Shown in pieces: positions 32,936-41,482 of a DNA stretch of 56,565 bases. Under the pieces are notes generated by a model, which had not been told where the DNA came from, ran no database searches, and saw only the letters and a list, made by a program, of their open reading frames with translations. This DNA is from an uncultured Alistipes sp. (lineage in GTDB: Bacteria; Bacteroidota; Bacteroidia; Bacteroidales; Rikenellaceae). The translations under genes were made by a program, and so were the position numbers. The stretch is taken from NCBI GenBank assembly GCA_910576555.1, contig CAJTIY010000010.1, positions 1-56,565 of the forward strand. The letters run 5' to 3'. The first letter of the stretch is position 1. Every line of letters begins with the position of its first letter.

Positions 32936-33402
32936 GCCCGAAGCCCGGGGAGACCGCAAACCCGGCCGTTCGAACGGCCGTAACCCGGCTCGAACGTCGC
33001 ACCGAGCGACCGCAACGCGATCGCGCACGACGTACCGATACACACTGAACCGTACTATGAAGATACCGCTCGCCGAACGATGAAAATCGCAGCGAACGAC
33101 CGGATGACGCCTCCGAAACCGTAACCCCGATTTCATATCCGACCGTTCACAAGCTGCGATTTCATCCGGCGGGCACTCGACTCGGTTCGAAGCCTTGCGC
33201 TCAACCTCCGACGCAACCATCAGGGAGACGAGCGTAAGGCTTATTTGCGTTCGGCGGTGGCGGCGCAGAGCTTTCCGGCGGATTCTGTACAGGTCATTGG
33301 GCAGAAACCGCACGGGCCTTTCGACGGACCCGGCACCAGCCTCCCCTTTCGGGTCAGCACAGGCCCTTCCGTCGGCAGAACCGCCCCGCACCGCGTCGCC
33401 CG
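32936..33402. other. Gene-less stretch between convergent genes
   Basis: No gene or RNA is recognisable in these 467 bases between the convergent DUF3244 and CCA-adding genes. The one clear structure is an 18-base perfect palindrome at 32963-32980 (CGGCCGTTCGAACGGCCG), which lacks a T tract. Confidence 0.55.
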
Positions 33403-34812
33403 CTACGCCTTCTTCGTCAGGCCGCGTTCGGCCGCCAGCCGCTCCATCAGGGCATAGGCCGCATCGTATTCGTTGGGAATCGCACCTTCGAGAATGGCCT
33501 CCTTGATCACCTCCTTGATCTCGCCGATCGCACGGCAGGGGCCGATGCCGTAGGTCTCCATGATGACCTCGCCCGTGACGGGCGGCTGGAAGTTGCGGAT
33601 GCGATCGCGCTCCTCCAGATCCTTCATCTTGCGCCGCACCAGTTCGTAGTTGGCCAGATAGCGCTGCACCTTCGCATCGATGCCCGAGGTGATGTCGGCC
33701 TCGCACAACGTCATGAGCGCCTCGACGTCGTCGCCCGCATCGAACAGCAGCCGCCGCACGGCCGAGTCGGTCACCAGCTCCTCCGAGAGGATGATAGGAC
33801 GCAAGTGGAGGAAGACGAGCTTGCGCACGAACTTCATATGCTCGTTCATCGGCAGCTTCAGCCGGCGGAAGATGGCCGGAACCATCTTCGAGCCGACCAC
33901 CTCGTGGCCGTGGAAGGTCCAGCCCAGACGCCGGTCGTAGGCCTTCGTGAGGGGCTTGGCGATGTCGTGCAGCACGGCGGCCCACCGCAGCCACAGATCG
34001 TCGCTGCGGCGCGCTACGTTGTCGAGCACCTTGAGCGTATGGACGAAGTTGTCCTTATGCGCATGCGCGCCGCGCCGCTCGACCCCCTTGAGCGCATGCA
34101 GCTCGGGGAAGATCAGCGCCAGAAGCCCCGACAGCTCCAGCAGCTCGAAGCCCATCGACGGCACGGGCGAAAGGACGATCTTGTTGAGTTCCACGATGAT
34201 GCGCTCGCGCGACACGATCGCGATGCGGTGGGCGTTGCGACAGATGGCGTCGAAGGTCTCCTCCTCGATCGAGAAGCCGAGCTGTGCAGCGAAACGCACG
34301 GCCCGCATCATGCGCAGCGGATCGTCGGAGAAGGTGATGTCGGGGTCGCACGGCGTGCGGATGATCCCCTGCTCGAGGTCGTACATGCCGTCGAAGGGAT
34401 CGACCAGTTCGCCGAACGTGTCGCCGTTGAGCGACCACGCCATCGCGTTGATCGTGAAGTCGCGGCGGCACTGATCGTCCTCGAGCGTACCGGCCTCGAC
34501 CTGCGGCTTGCGCGAATCGCGGCTGTAGGACTCCTTGCGGGCGCCGACGAACTCCACCTCGGTGCCTCCGGCCCGGACCATCGCCGTGCCGAAGGTCTTG
34601 AACACGGAGACTTTCGCATGCAGCTCGCGGCCCAATGCCTCCGCGAGCGCGATGCCGCTGCCGACCACGACGACGTCGATGTCGGTCGAGGGGCGCCGCA
34701 GGTAGTGGTCGCGGACGTAACCGCCCACGACATAGGCGCGCACGCCCTGCTCGTCGGCGAGGCGTGCGATGCGGCGGAACACGGGGTCGGAAAGGGAGCG
34801 ATTAACGGACAT
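33403..34812 (-). CDS. cca: CCA tRNA nucleotidyltransferase with HD domain
   Basis: A 469-residue class II nucleotidyltransferase with an HD domain. The N-terminal catalytic core shows YVVGGYVRDHYL (27-38) and the metal-binding DxD in PSTDIDVVVV (44-46), then GTAMVRAGGTEVEFVGARKESYSRDSRKP and RRDFTINAMAWSL. The central tRNA-binding head has DDPLRMMRAVRFAAQLGF. The HD motif lies in WAAVLHDIAKPLTK. It repairs or adds the 3'-CCA of tRNAs; a poly(A) polymerase role cannot be fully excluded. It overlaps the upstream SGNH gene by 11 bases. Confidence 0.9.
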   Translation of the reverse strand: MSVNRSLSDPVFRRIARLADEQGVRAYVVGGYVRDHYLRRPSTDIDVVVVGSGIALAEALGRELHAKVSVFKTFGTAMVRAGGTEVEFVGARKESYSRDSRKPQVEAGTLEDDQCRRDFTINAMAWSLNGDTFGELVDPFDGMYDLEQGIIRTPCDPDITFSDDPLRMMRAVRFAAQLGFSIEEETFDAICRNAHRIAIVSRERIIVELNKIVLSPVPSMGFELLELSGLLALIFPELHALKGVERRGAHAHKDNFVHTLKVLDNVARRSDDLWLRWAAVLHDIAKPLTKAYDRRLGWTFHGHEVVGSKMVPAIFRRLKLPMNEHMKFVRKLVFLHLRPIILSEELVTDSAVRRLLFDAGDDVEALMTLCEADITSGIDAKVQRYLANYELVRRKMKDLEERDRIRNFQPPVTGEVIMETYGIGPCRAIGEIKEVIKEAILEGAIPNEYDAAYALMERLAAERGLTKKA

Positions 34813-35452
34813 AGGGCTTGATCACCTCCTTCCACACCAGATAACCGGCGGCCAGCAGATGCAGACCGTCGTTCGTATATCGCTTGTCGAGCCGCCCGTG
34901 CTCGTCGGTCAGCGCCGCATGGACGTCGATGTAGAAAACCTTCTTGCGCCCGTCGCACAGCTCGGCGAGCAGGCGGTTGGTCTCGGCGATCGCGGCACCC
35001 TGCGTCAGGTGGCCGAAGCCCGTGGCGAACTCCTCGCCGTTGACGGGCAGGATGCTCTGGACGTAGACCTTCGTCCACGGCGACTCCGCGGCGAAACGGT
35101 CGAGCAGGCGCAGCACGTTGGCCGCCACTTCGGCGGGCGCGGCGCCCTGCGCCAGATCGTTGGTGCCGATCATCAGAAACACCTTCTTGGGATGGCCCGC
35201 GACGATCGGATCGAGCCGCTCGAGAAGCCAGTCGGAGCGGTCGCCGCTGATGCCGCGGTTGCGGATATGGCGGTTGTCGAACAGTTCGGCCCACTCGCAG
35301 CCATCGGTGATGCTGTTGCCGAGAAAGACGATGTCGCACGTTCGTACGCGCAGCGAATCGAACAGGCTGCGCCGCTGATGGTTATAGTTGCTCTGGGCGA
35401 GCGCCGCGCCCGCCGCGCACAAAGCTGCGATCAATAGGACAAACCGTTTCAT
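34802..35452 (-). CDS. Exported SGNH/GDSL hydrolase
   Basis: A 216-residue exported hydrolase with signal peptide cleaved near ALAQ (about residue 20). The SGNH blocks are all present: Ser47 in FLGNSITDG, Gly in RNRGISGD, Asn in MIGTNDLAQG, and the Asp-x-x-His pair in TNDGLHLLAAGY. Family members remove acetyl or other acyl groups from carbohydrates or lipids; the sialate O-acetylesterase-like group is the nearest by eye. It lies between pdxJ and cca, overlapping the latter, so it belongs to that operon despite an unrelated function. Confidence 0.88.
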   Translation of the reverse strand: MKRFVLLIAALCAAGAALAQSNYNHQRRSLFDSLRVRTCDIVFLGNSITDGCEWAELFDNRHIRNRGISGDRSDWLLERLDPIVAGHPKKVFLMIGTNDLAQGAAPAEVAANVLRLLDRFAAESPWTKVYVQSILPVNGEEFATGFGHLTQGAAIAETNRLLAELCDGRKKVFYIDVHAALTDEHGRLDKRYTNDGLHLLAAGYLVWKEVIKPYVR

Positions 35453-35546
35453 AACTCAATCATTTAAAAACCGATGGCACCGCGGCCGCCGCAGGCCGAC
35501 CCGAAGCCGTTGCGGCACGCACACGCGCAAGGTCCGATCCCGCGCG

Positions 35547-36266
35547 TCACGCACGCTCCAGCGCCCGCCGATAGAGGCAGACGGTATTCTCCAAGCCCAG
35601 ATAGAGGGCGTCGCTGATCAGCGCATGGCCGATCGAAACCTCGTCGGTCCACGGAATCCGCCGCACGAAGTAGGCGAGGTTTTCCAGCGAGAGGTCGTGG
35701 CCCGCATTGAGCCCCAGCCCCTGCCGCCGGGCCTCCTCCGCAGCAGCCAGATAGGGAGCCGCGGCCGCAGCCGGATCGGCCGCATATTCGCGCGCGTAGG
35801 CTTCGGTGTAGAGCTCCACGCGGTCGGCGCCGCACGCCTTCGCCCCGGCGACCATCGCCGGATCGGGATCGACGAAGATCGAGACGCGGATGCCCCGCTC
35901 GCGGAAGCGACCCGCGACATCGGCGAGGAACGCCCGGTGGCGCACCGTATCCCAACCGGCGTTCGACGTGATCGCATCGGCCGCATCGGGCACGAGGGTC
36001 ACCTGCGCGGGGCAGGTCTCGAGCACCAGATCGACGAACTCCGGGATGGGGTTGCCCTCGACGTTGAGTTCGATCGCGAGGACCCGCTTCAGCGCACGCA
36101 CGTCGTCGTAGCGGATATGCCGCGCATCGGGCCGCGGATGGACCGTGATGCCGTCGGCACCGAAGCGTTCGATGGCGAGCGCCGCGGCCGTCACATCGGG
36201 CATATTGCCGCCGCGCGAGTTGCGCACGACGGCGATCTTATTGATGTTTACACTCAACTTTGTCAT
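35547..36266 (-). CDS. pdxJ: Pyridoxine 5'-phosphate synthase
   Basis: Condenses 1-deoxyxylulose 5-phosphate with 3-amino-2-oxopropyl phosphate to form pyridoxine 5'-phosphate. The 239 residues match the family. Signatures: LSVNINKIAVVRNSRGGNMPD, GADGITVHPRPDARHIRYDDV, FELNVEG-like IELNVEGNPIPEFVD, QVTLVPD, SIFVDPD, GADRVELYTEAYA and the C-terminal LGLNAGHDLSLENL and EVSIGHALISDAL. The start ATG 36266 agrees with the usual MTKLSVN. It is divergent from nadK, whose promoter lies just upstream of this ATG. Confidence 0.96.
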   Translation of the reverse strand: MTKLSVNINKIAVVRNSRGGNMPDVTAAALAIERFGADGITVHPRPDARHIRYDDVRALKRVLAIELNVEGNPIPEFVDLVLETCPAQVTLVPDAADAITSNAGWDTVRHRAFLADVAGRFRERGIRVSIFVDPDPAMVAGAKACGADRVELYTEAYAREYAADPAAAAAPYLAAAEEARRQGLGLNAGHDLSLENLAYFVRRIPWTDEVSIGHALISDALYLGLENTVCLYRRALERA

Positions 36267-36274
36267 AAAATCGC

Positions 36275-36282
36275 TATATTTG
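36275..36282 (+). promoter_or_regulatory. -7 box of nadK
   Basis: TATATTTG is an exact match in the divergent pdxJ-nadK spacer, 94 bases upstream of nadK. Confidence 0.65.
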
Positions 36283-36376
36283 CCTGCGATACGCCCCGGG
36301 CGCTCCGGCCGGAAAAAACCCGCGCGCAACGGCCCGAAGGCGTGGTAAAGGTACGCATTTTTTCGAAACTCCGCCG

Positions 36377-37255
36377 ATGAAAATCATACTTTTTTCCCGT
36401 CCGCAGAGCGCCCGCGCAGCCGAGGGGCTGCGCCGCCTGTTCGCCGCCGCCGCACGGCTCGGCCTCGACATCGCCGTCAACGAGGAGTTCGCGCCGGCCG
36501 CCGCCGAGGTGCTCAGCGCGCCGCTTCCGGCCGACAAAATCTACGGCGCCCGCCTCGGGGAACAGCCCGCAGGCACAGTCATGCTCTGCTACGGCGGCGA
36601 CGGCACGCTACTCGAAGGGGTGCACCGGCTGGGCGGCGCGCCGATTCCCGTCATGGGGATCAACGCCGGCCACCTCGGCTTCCTCACCAGCGCCCCGCAG
36701 GCCGGTCCCGAACCGCTGCTGGAACGGCTCGCCGCGGGACGGATCGCCGTCGAACCCCGCACGATGCTCGAAGTGCGCGGCGACTTCGGCGCGGAGGGCG
36801 AGCGGCAGCTGGCCCTCAACGAATTCGCCGTGCAGCGCAGCGGCGCCGGGCTGATCGCCGTGGAGACCGACGTCGACGGCGAAGCCGTGGCCACCTACCG
36901 CGGCGACGGCGCGATCGTCGCCACCCCCACCGGCTCGACCGCCTACTCGTTGAGCGCCGGAGGGCCCGTCGTGGCGCCCGCCTGCGCCTGCCTCGTCATC
37001 GCACCCCTTGCCCCCCACAACCTCACGATGCGCCCGGTGGTGATCCCCGACACGGCCGAGGTGACGATGCGCATCCGCACGCGCCACGCCGCCGCGTCGG
37101 TGACGCTCGACAACCGCTCCTACCCCGCCGCGGACGGTGCGACGTTCCGCATCCGACGTGCCGAAGAGCGGATTTTGCTCGCCGTGCCGCACAATATATC
37201 GTTTTACGACACGTTAAGGAACAAGATGATGTGGGGAGTCGACATCCGCAGCTGA
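36377..37255 (+). CDS. nadK: NAD kinase
   Basis: Phosphorylates NAD to NADP. The 292 residues contain the GGDG motif (73-76) in LCYGGDGTLLEGV, GINAGHLGFLTS, the NE motif in LALNEFAVQR, the GDGAIVATPTGSTAYSLSAGGP segment, and the C-terminal IAPHNLTMRPVVIP-like APLAPHNLTMRPVVIPD. All catalytic features are intact. It is followed after 71 bases by uppS, which has its own -7 box. Confidence 0.95.
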   Translation: MKIILFSRPQSARAAEGLRRLFAAAARLGLDIAVNEEFAPAAAEVLSAPLPADKIYGARLGEQPAGTVMLCYGGDGTLLEGVHRLGGAPIPVMGINAGHLGFLTSAPQAGPEPLLERLAAGRIAVEPRTMLEVRGDFGAEGERQLALNEFAVQRSGAGLIAVETDVDGEAVATYRGDGAIVATPTGSTAYSLSAGGPVVAPACACLVIAPLAPHNLTMRPVVIPDTAEVTMRIRTRHAAASVTLDNRSYPAADGATFRIRRAEERILLAVPHNISFYDTLRNKMMWGVDIRS

Positions 37256-37302
37256 TCGCTTAAATTAACGGCTGCACGAAACGAGTTCCGAGAATTTTTC
37301 CC

Positions 37303-37310
37303 TATATTTG
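37303..37310 (+). promoter_or_regulatory. -7 box of uppS-bamA
   Basis: TATATTTG is an exact match, 16 bases upstream of the uppS ATG, so the leader is short. Confidence 0.7.
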
Positions 37311-37326
37311 TGCCCTATTACGATTT

Positions 37327-38043
37327 ATGAGCGAAGAGAAACGCATACCGCAGCACGTCGCCATCATCATGGACGGCAACGGGCGCTGGGCCGCCCTGCG
37401 CGGCAAGGAGCGGTACGAAGGTCACGCCGCGGGTGTCGAACCCGTGCGCGCGGCTTTGCGCGCCGCCGCGCGTCACGGCGTGAAATACCTGACGCTCTAC
37501 GCGTTTTCGACCGAAAACTGGGGACGGCCCGCCGCCGAAGTCGATGCGCTGATGGAGCTCTTCTGCCGCAGCGTGGTCGACGAAACGCCCGAACTCGTGG
37601 CACAGGGAGTCCGCATCCGCATGATCGGCGACCGCAACCGCTTCTCGGAGAAGGTGCAGCGCTATCTGGCCGAAGCCGAAGCGCGCACGGCGGACGGACG
37701 GCGCGTGACGCTGATCCTCGCGCTCAACTACTCGTCGCGCGACGAGATCGTCCGCGCCGTACGGGGCATCGCGGCCCGCGTCGCTGCGGGCGAGATGACG
37801 CCCGGGGCGATCGACGAGCGCACGATCGCCGCCGCGCTCGACACGGCCGAATACCCCGATCCGGACCTCATCGTCCGCACGAGCGGCGAGTGCCGGTTGA
37901 GCAACTTCCTCCTCTGGCAGGCCTCCTACGCGGAGCTGCTCTTCACGCCGGTGCTCTGGCCCGACTTCACGGAGGAGGAGTTCGACCGCGCCGTGGAGGA
38001 GTACGCGCGCCGCGACCGCCGTTTCGGTCTGGTGAAACGATAG
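37327..38043 (+). CDS. uppS: Undecaprenyl diphosphate synthase (cis-prenyltransferase)
   Basis: Makes the C55 lipid carrier diphosphate for cell-wall and surface polysaccharide synthesis. The 238 residues show the catalytic Asp16 in HVAIIMDGNGRWA, GHAAGVEPVR, LTLYAFSTENWGRP, VRIRMIGD, ALNYSSRDEIVRAV and PDLIVRTSGECRLSNFLLWQASYAELLF. These are all canonical; the last usually reads R(T/S)SGExRxSNFLxWQ. bamA follows after 25 bases. Confidence 0.97.
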   Translation: MSEEKRIPQHVAIIMDGNGRWAALRGKERYEGHAAGVEPVRAALRAAARHGVKYLTLYAFSTENWGRPAAEVDALMELFCRSVVDETPELVAQGVRIRMIGDRNRFSEKVQRYLAEAEARTADGRRVTLILALNYSSRDEIVRAVRGIAARVAAGEMTPGAIDERTIAAALDTAEYPDPDLIVRTSGECRLSNFLLWQASYAELLFTPVLWPDFTEEEFDRAVEEYARRDRRFGLVKR

Positions 38044-38068
38044 ATGAAGAATTGAAGCATTGAAACAG

Positions 38069-40612
38069 ATGAACTATTTCGGTAAGATATGGACGACGGC
38101 CGCAGCCGTACTGGTGCTGTGCCGCCCGGAAATATCGGCCCAAGAGCCCCGCAGCGCGGACAGCACGGCGATCGCGAAACCCGCCTTCTCGGAAGAGGCG
38201 CCCATGATGCGCCAGAACGGGCGGCAGAAACTCTACTACATCCGCAACGTCGACGTGCACGGGGTGCAGTATCTGAACCACGACATGCTCAAATCGTCGG
38301 CGGGCCTCATCGCCGGCGACTCGGTCTATCTGCCGAGCGACTTCATCGCTTCGGCCATCTCGCGTCTGTGGAGCCAGCGCTTCTTCGCCGACGTGAAGAT
38401 CGGCGCGGAGATCGAGGGCGACAGCCTCGACCTGCACGTCTTTCTCAAGGAGCGTCCCCGCGTCAATAACTGGCGTTTCGAAGGGGTGACGAAGGGCAAG
38501 CAGAAGGACCTGCTCGAGAAGCTGAAGCTGCGCCGCGGCAGCGAGCTCTCCGACTACGTGATCGACAAGAACAAGAAGCTCATCAAGGCCTACTGGGCCG
38601 AAAAGGGGTTCCGCAACGCCGAGGTCGACGTGCGCATCGACAACGACACGGTGCGCAAGCAGATGGTCAACGTCACGTTCGTCATCGACCGCAAGGACAA
38701 GGTCAAGATCGGACGCATCGACTTCAAGGGCAACGACCAGTACTCGGACAAACGGCTGCGCCGCACCTTCAAGAAAACCCACCAGAAGAGCATAAACATC
38801 TTCCGCAACACGAAGCTCAACGAGGCGGATTTCGAGCTCGACAAGGAGCTGCTGATCGACTTCTACAACGCCCACGGCTACCGCAACGCCACGATCGTGC
38901 GCGACTCGGTCTACCCGATCGACGAAAAGCGGCTGGGCATCGACATCGAGGTGTCGGAGGGCAACAAATACTACATCCGCGACGTGAAGTGGGTGGGCAA
39001 CTCGGTCTACGACACCGATTACCTGCAGGCGATGTTCGGCGTGAAGAAGGGCGACACCTACGACAAGAAATCGATGCACAAGCGGCTGGGCATCGGCAAG
39101 GAGACCGACCCCGAGGCCATCTCCGTGTCGTCGCTCTACCAGAACGAGGGCTACCTCATGTCGCAGATCGAACCCGCCGAGACGATCATCGGCACCGACT
39201 CGATCGACATCGAGGTCAAGGTCTTCGAAGGCAAGCCATTCACGATCAACGAAGTGGGCATCACGGGCAACCAGCGCGTCGACGACGAGGTGATCCGCCG
39301 CGAGCTCTACACGCGCCCGGGCGAACTCTACAACCGCGCGCTGCTCATGCAGACCATCCGCACGCTCAACTCGCTCGGACACTTCAACCCCGAGGCCATC
39401 ATGCCCGACATCAAGCCCGTGTCGAACGACCTCGTGAACATCAACTGGCCCCTCGAGGAGCAGGCCTCCGACCAGTTCAACGTCGCCGGCGGCTGGGGCT
39501 CGGGTACGTTCGTGGGTTCGGTCGGCATCACGCTGAACAACCTCTCGATCCGCAACACCTTCAAGAAGGGGGCATGGCGTCCCTACCCGATGGGCCAGAA
39601 CCAGCGGCTCTCGATCTCGGCGCAGACCAACGGTACCTATTACAAGGCCTTCGCATTCAGCTTCACCGATCCGTGGATGGGCGGCAAGAAGCCCAATTCG
39701 TTCACCCTCTCGGCCCACTTCTCCGAGCAGAACAACGCCTACTGGATCACGCAGAAGGCCACGGAGTACTTCCGCACCTACGGCGTCGCGGCCGGTCTGG
39801 GCAAGCGCCTCAACTGGCCCGATCCCTACTTCACGCTCTACGCCGAGGCCAACTACGAGCGTTACTCGCTCAAGGACTGGGACTACTTCCTGATGAAGAA
39901 CGGCAACGCCAACCTGCTCTCGCTCAAGTTGGTATTCGCCCGAAACTCGGTCGATCAGCCCATCTACCCGCGCCGCGGCTCGGAGTTCAGCGCCTCGGTG
40001 CAGGCGACGCTCCCTTACTCGCTGTGGGACGGCCGGGACTACAGCGACCCCTCGATGAGCGACCAGCAGCGCTACCGCTGGATCGAGTTCCACAAGTGGC
40101 AGTTCAAGGCCCAGTGGTTCCAGTCGTTCCTCAAGAATTCCAACCTCGTGCTGATGCTCAAGGCCGAGATGGGTTACCTCGGCAGCTACAACAAGCACAA
40201 GGTTTCGCCCTTCGAGCGGTTCGAGGTCGGCGGCGACGGCATGTCGGGATACAACATGTACGGTATCGACATCATCTCGATGCGCGGTTACGAAGACGGC
40301 GCGCTCGACCCCGTATCGGAGAACTACGCACGCGGATACAACAAATACACGGCGGAGCTCCGCTACCCGGTGATCCTCAAGCCCTCGTCGCAGATTTACG
40401 TGCTCGGATTCCTCGAGGGCGGTAACGCCTTCGACTCGTGGAAGAACTTCTCGCCTTTCAAGATCAAGCGGTCGGCAGGTTTCGGCGTACGACTCTACCT
40501 GCCCGTCGTCGGTATGCTGGGCATCGACTGGGGCTACGGCTTCGATCCTCCCGCAGGATCGACGACCAAGAGCGGCAGCCAGTTCCACTTCGTCATGGGC
40601 CAGCAGTTTTAG
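38069..40612 (+). CDS. bamA: Outer-membrane protein assembly factor BamA
   Basis: The Omp85 barrel that folds and inserts outer-membrane proteins. The 847 residues have a signal peptide (cut near ISAQ), several POTRA domains from about 55 to 440 (for example YYIRNVDVHGVQYL, VNNWRFEGVTKG, VKIGRIDFKGNDQYS, KYYIRDVKWVGNSVYD, FTINEVGITGNQRVDDEVIRREL), then a 16-strand-type barrel with the conserved RGYEDGALD region. It ends in QQF, the aromatic C-terminus expected of a barrel. ATG 38069 is preferred over the upstream TTG. Its stop codon lies inside a 17-bp inverted repeat. Confidence 0.96.
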   Translation: MNYFGKIWTTAAAVLVLCRPEISAQEPRSADSTAIAKPAFSEEAPMMRQNGRQKLYYIRNVDVHGVQYLNHDMLKSSAGLIAGDSVYLPSDFIASAISRLWSQRFFADVKIGAEIEGDSLDLHVFLKERPRVNNWRFEGVTKGKQKDLLEKLKLRRGSELSDYVIDKNKKLIKAYWAEKGFRNAEVDVRIDNDTVRKQMVNVTFVIDRKDKVKIGRIDFKGNDQYSDKRLRRTFKKTHQKSINIFRNTKLNEADFELDKELLIDFYNAHGYRNATIVRDSVYPIDEKRLGIDIEVSEGNKYYIRDVKWVGNSVYDTDYLQAMFGVKKGDTYDKKSMHKRLGIGKETDPEAISVSSLYQNEGYLMSQIEPAETIIGTDSIDIEVKVFEGKPFTINEVGITGNQRVDDEVIRRELYTRPGELYNRALLMQTIRTLNSLGHFNPEAIMPDIKPVSNDLVNINWPLEEQASDQFNVAGGWGSGTFVGSVGITLNNLSIRNTFKKGAWRPYPMGQNQRLSISAQTNGTYYKAFAFSFTDPWMGGKKPNSFTLSAHFSEQNNAYWITQKATEYFRTYGVAAGLGKRLNWPDPYFTLYAEANYERYSLKDWDYFLMKNGNANLLSLKLVFARNSVDQPIYPRRGSEFSASVQATLPYSLWDGRDYSDPSMSDQQRYRWIEFHKWQFKAQWFQSFLKNSNLVLMLKAEMGYLGSYNKHKVSPFERFEVGGDGMSGYNMYGIDIISMRGYEDGALDPVSENYARGYNKYTAELRYPVILKPSSQIYVLGFLEGGNAFDSWKNFSPFKIKRSAGFGVRLYLPVVGMLGIDWGYGFDPPAGSTTKSGSQFHFVMGQQF

Positions 40613-40634
40613 CCGAGGCTAAAACTGCTGGCCC
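40597..40634. repeat. 17-bp inverted repeat across the bamA stop codon
   Basis: GGGCCAGCAGTTTTAGC (40597-40613) pairs with GCTAAAACTGCTGGCCC (40618-40634) around CGAG. The left arm encodes the last residues and the stop codon of bamA. No T tract follows. Confidence 0.8.
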
Positions 40635-40736
40635 GGGGGACGACCCCGACAATCCCCCTGAATCCCCCTTTGAGAAGGGGGACTTATCCGGGGACGACAA
40701 GGCCGAGCGGCTAAAACTGCTGGCCCGGGGGGGGGA
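40618..40736. repeat. Direct repeat pair with a hairpin and a G9 run
   Basis: GCTAAAACTGCTGGCCCGGG occurs at 40618-40637 and again at 40710-40729, 92 bases apart, both after a CCGAG-like run. Between them lies the stem TCCCCCTT-TGAG-AAGGGGGA (40663-40682). The second copy ends in nine consecutive G (40727-40735) where the first has five. It looks like a small duplicated element derived from the end of bamA. Confidence 0.75.
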
Positions 40737-40869
40737 CGCCCCGGCAGAGTCGTCGGACAACCGGACAGCTGTTTGCGGAAGCATGCCACGCAGTCGCGGG
40801 AACGGCCCGGTACTCGATGCAGCGATCCGAAACACCGGGCAGCAGGCCTCCGAGACAGCAACGTGGCAA

Positions 40870-40877
40870 TAAATTTG
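40870..40877 (+). promoter_or_regulatory. -7 box of the skp pair
   Basis: TAAATTTG is an exact TAnnTTTG match, 16 bases upstream of the 13-codon frame and 69 bases upstream of the first skp gene. Confidence 0.6.
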
Positions 40878-40893
40878 AAAGAAAGGAGTTATA

Positions 40894-40935
40894 ATGTATA
40901 CCGGACCCGCTCCGGAGGCACGTAATAACACATAA
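40894..40935 (+). CDS. 13-codon small open frame before skp
   Basis: ATG to TAA encodes MYTGPAPEARNNT. A strong Shine-Dalgarno-like AAAGGAG lies 7-8 bases before its ATG, unusual for this genome. It ends 11 bases before the first skp gene and could act as a leader peptide. Without expression data it remains speculative. Confidence 0.3.
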   Translation: MYTGPAPEARNNT

Positions 40936-40946
40936 ACGAACGAACC

Positions 40947-41453
40947 ATGAAACGACTCGTCCTTATCGCAGCCTTTCTGCTGACGGCCGGAGCCATCTCC
41001 GCCCAGAATTACATCGTCGTCAACAGCGAAAAAATCTTCAAGTCGGTCGACGCCTACAACAAAGCCATCGCGGAGCTGGACAACCTCGCCGAGGAGTACC
41101 AGAAGCTGGTCGAAGCGAAGTTCGAGGCCGTAGAGACGCTCTACAACAACTACGTGAATCAGAAGGCCTCGCTTTCGGCCGCGACCCGTCAGGCGCACGA
41201 AAATACGATTCTGACCCGCGAAAAGGAGGCACAGGAGTATCAGGAGAGCATCTTCGGCAAGGAGGGCACGCTCATGAAGCGCCGCAAGGAGCTGATCGAG
41301 CCGATCCAGAAGCGCGTATTCGCCGCCATCGAGAGCTATGCCGCACAGACGGGTGCCGATGCGGTGATCGACTCGGCGAACAACCCCACGCTGCTCTACA
41401 CCGCACCGCGTGTCGAGCGGACGCAGCAGATCATCGCGCTGCTGGCGAAATAG
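40947..41453 (+). CDS. skp: Periplasmic chaperone Skp/OmpH (first copy)
   Basis: A 168-residue periplasmic chaperone that holds unfolded outer-membrane proteins for BamA. Signal peptide cut near AISAQ (residue 20), then YIVVNSEKIFKSVDAYNKAIAEL, a long helical arm (about 40-120, LDNLAEEYQKLVEAKFEAVE) and the closing beta segment GADAVIDSANNPTLLYTAPRVE. A second, diverged copy follows after 29 bases. Position downstream of bamA matches the role. Confidence 0.93.
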   Translation: MKRLVLIAAFLLTAGAISAQNYIVVNSEKIFKSVDAYNKAIAELDNLAEEYQKLVEAKFEAVETLYNNYVNQKASLSAATRQAHENTILTREKEAQEYQESIFGKEGTLMKRRKELIEPIQKRVFAAIESYAAQTGADAVIDSANNPTLLYTAPRVERTQQIIALLAK

Positions 41454-41482
41454 ACATCAAAACATTAACTTTATAACCTATT

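Noticed and set aside
37967..40588. Very long open frame antisense to bamA
   Set aside because: It mirrors bamA codons in a GC-rich genome, is rich in Arg, Val, Glu and Leu repeats without domains, and bamA itself is unambiguous.
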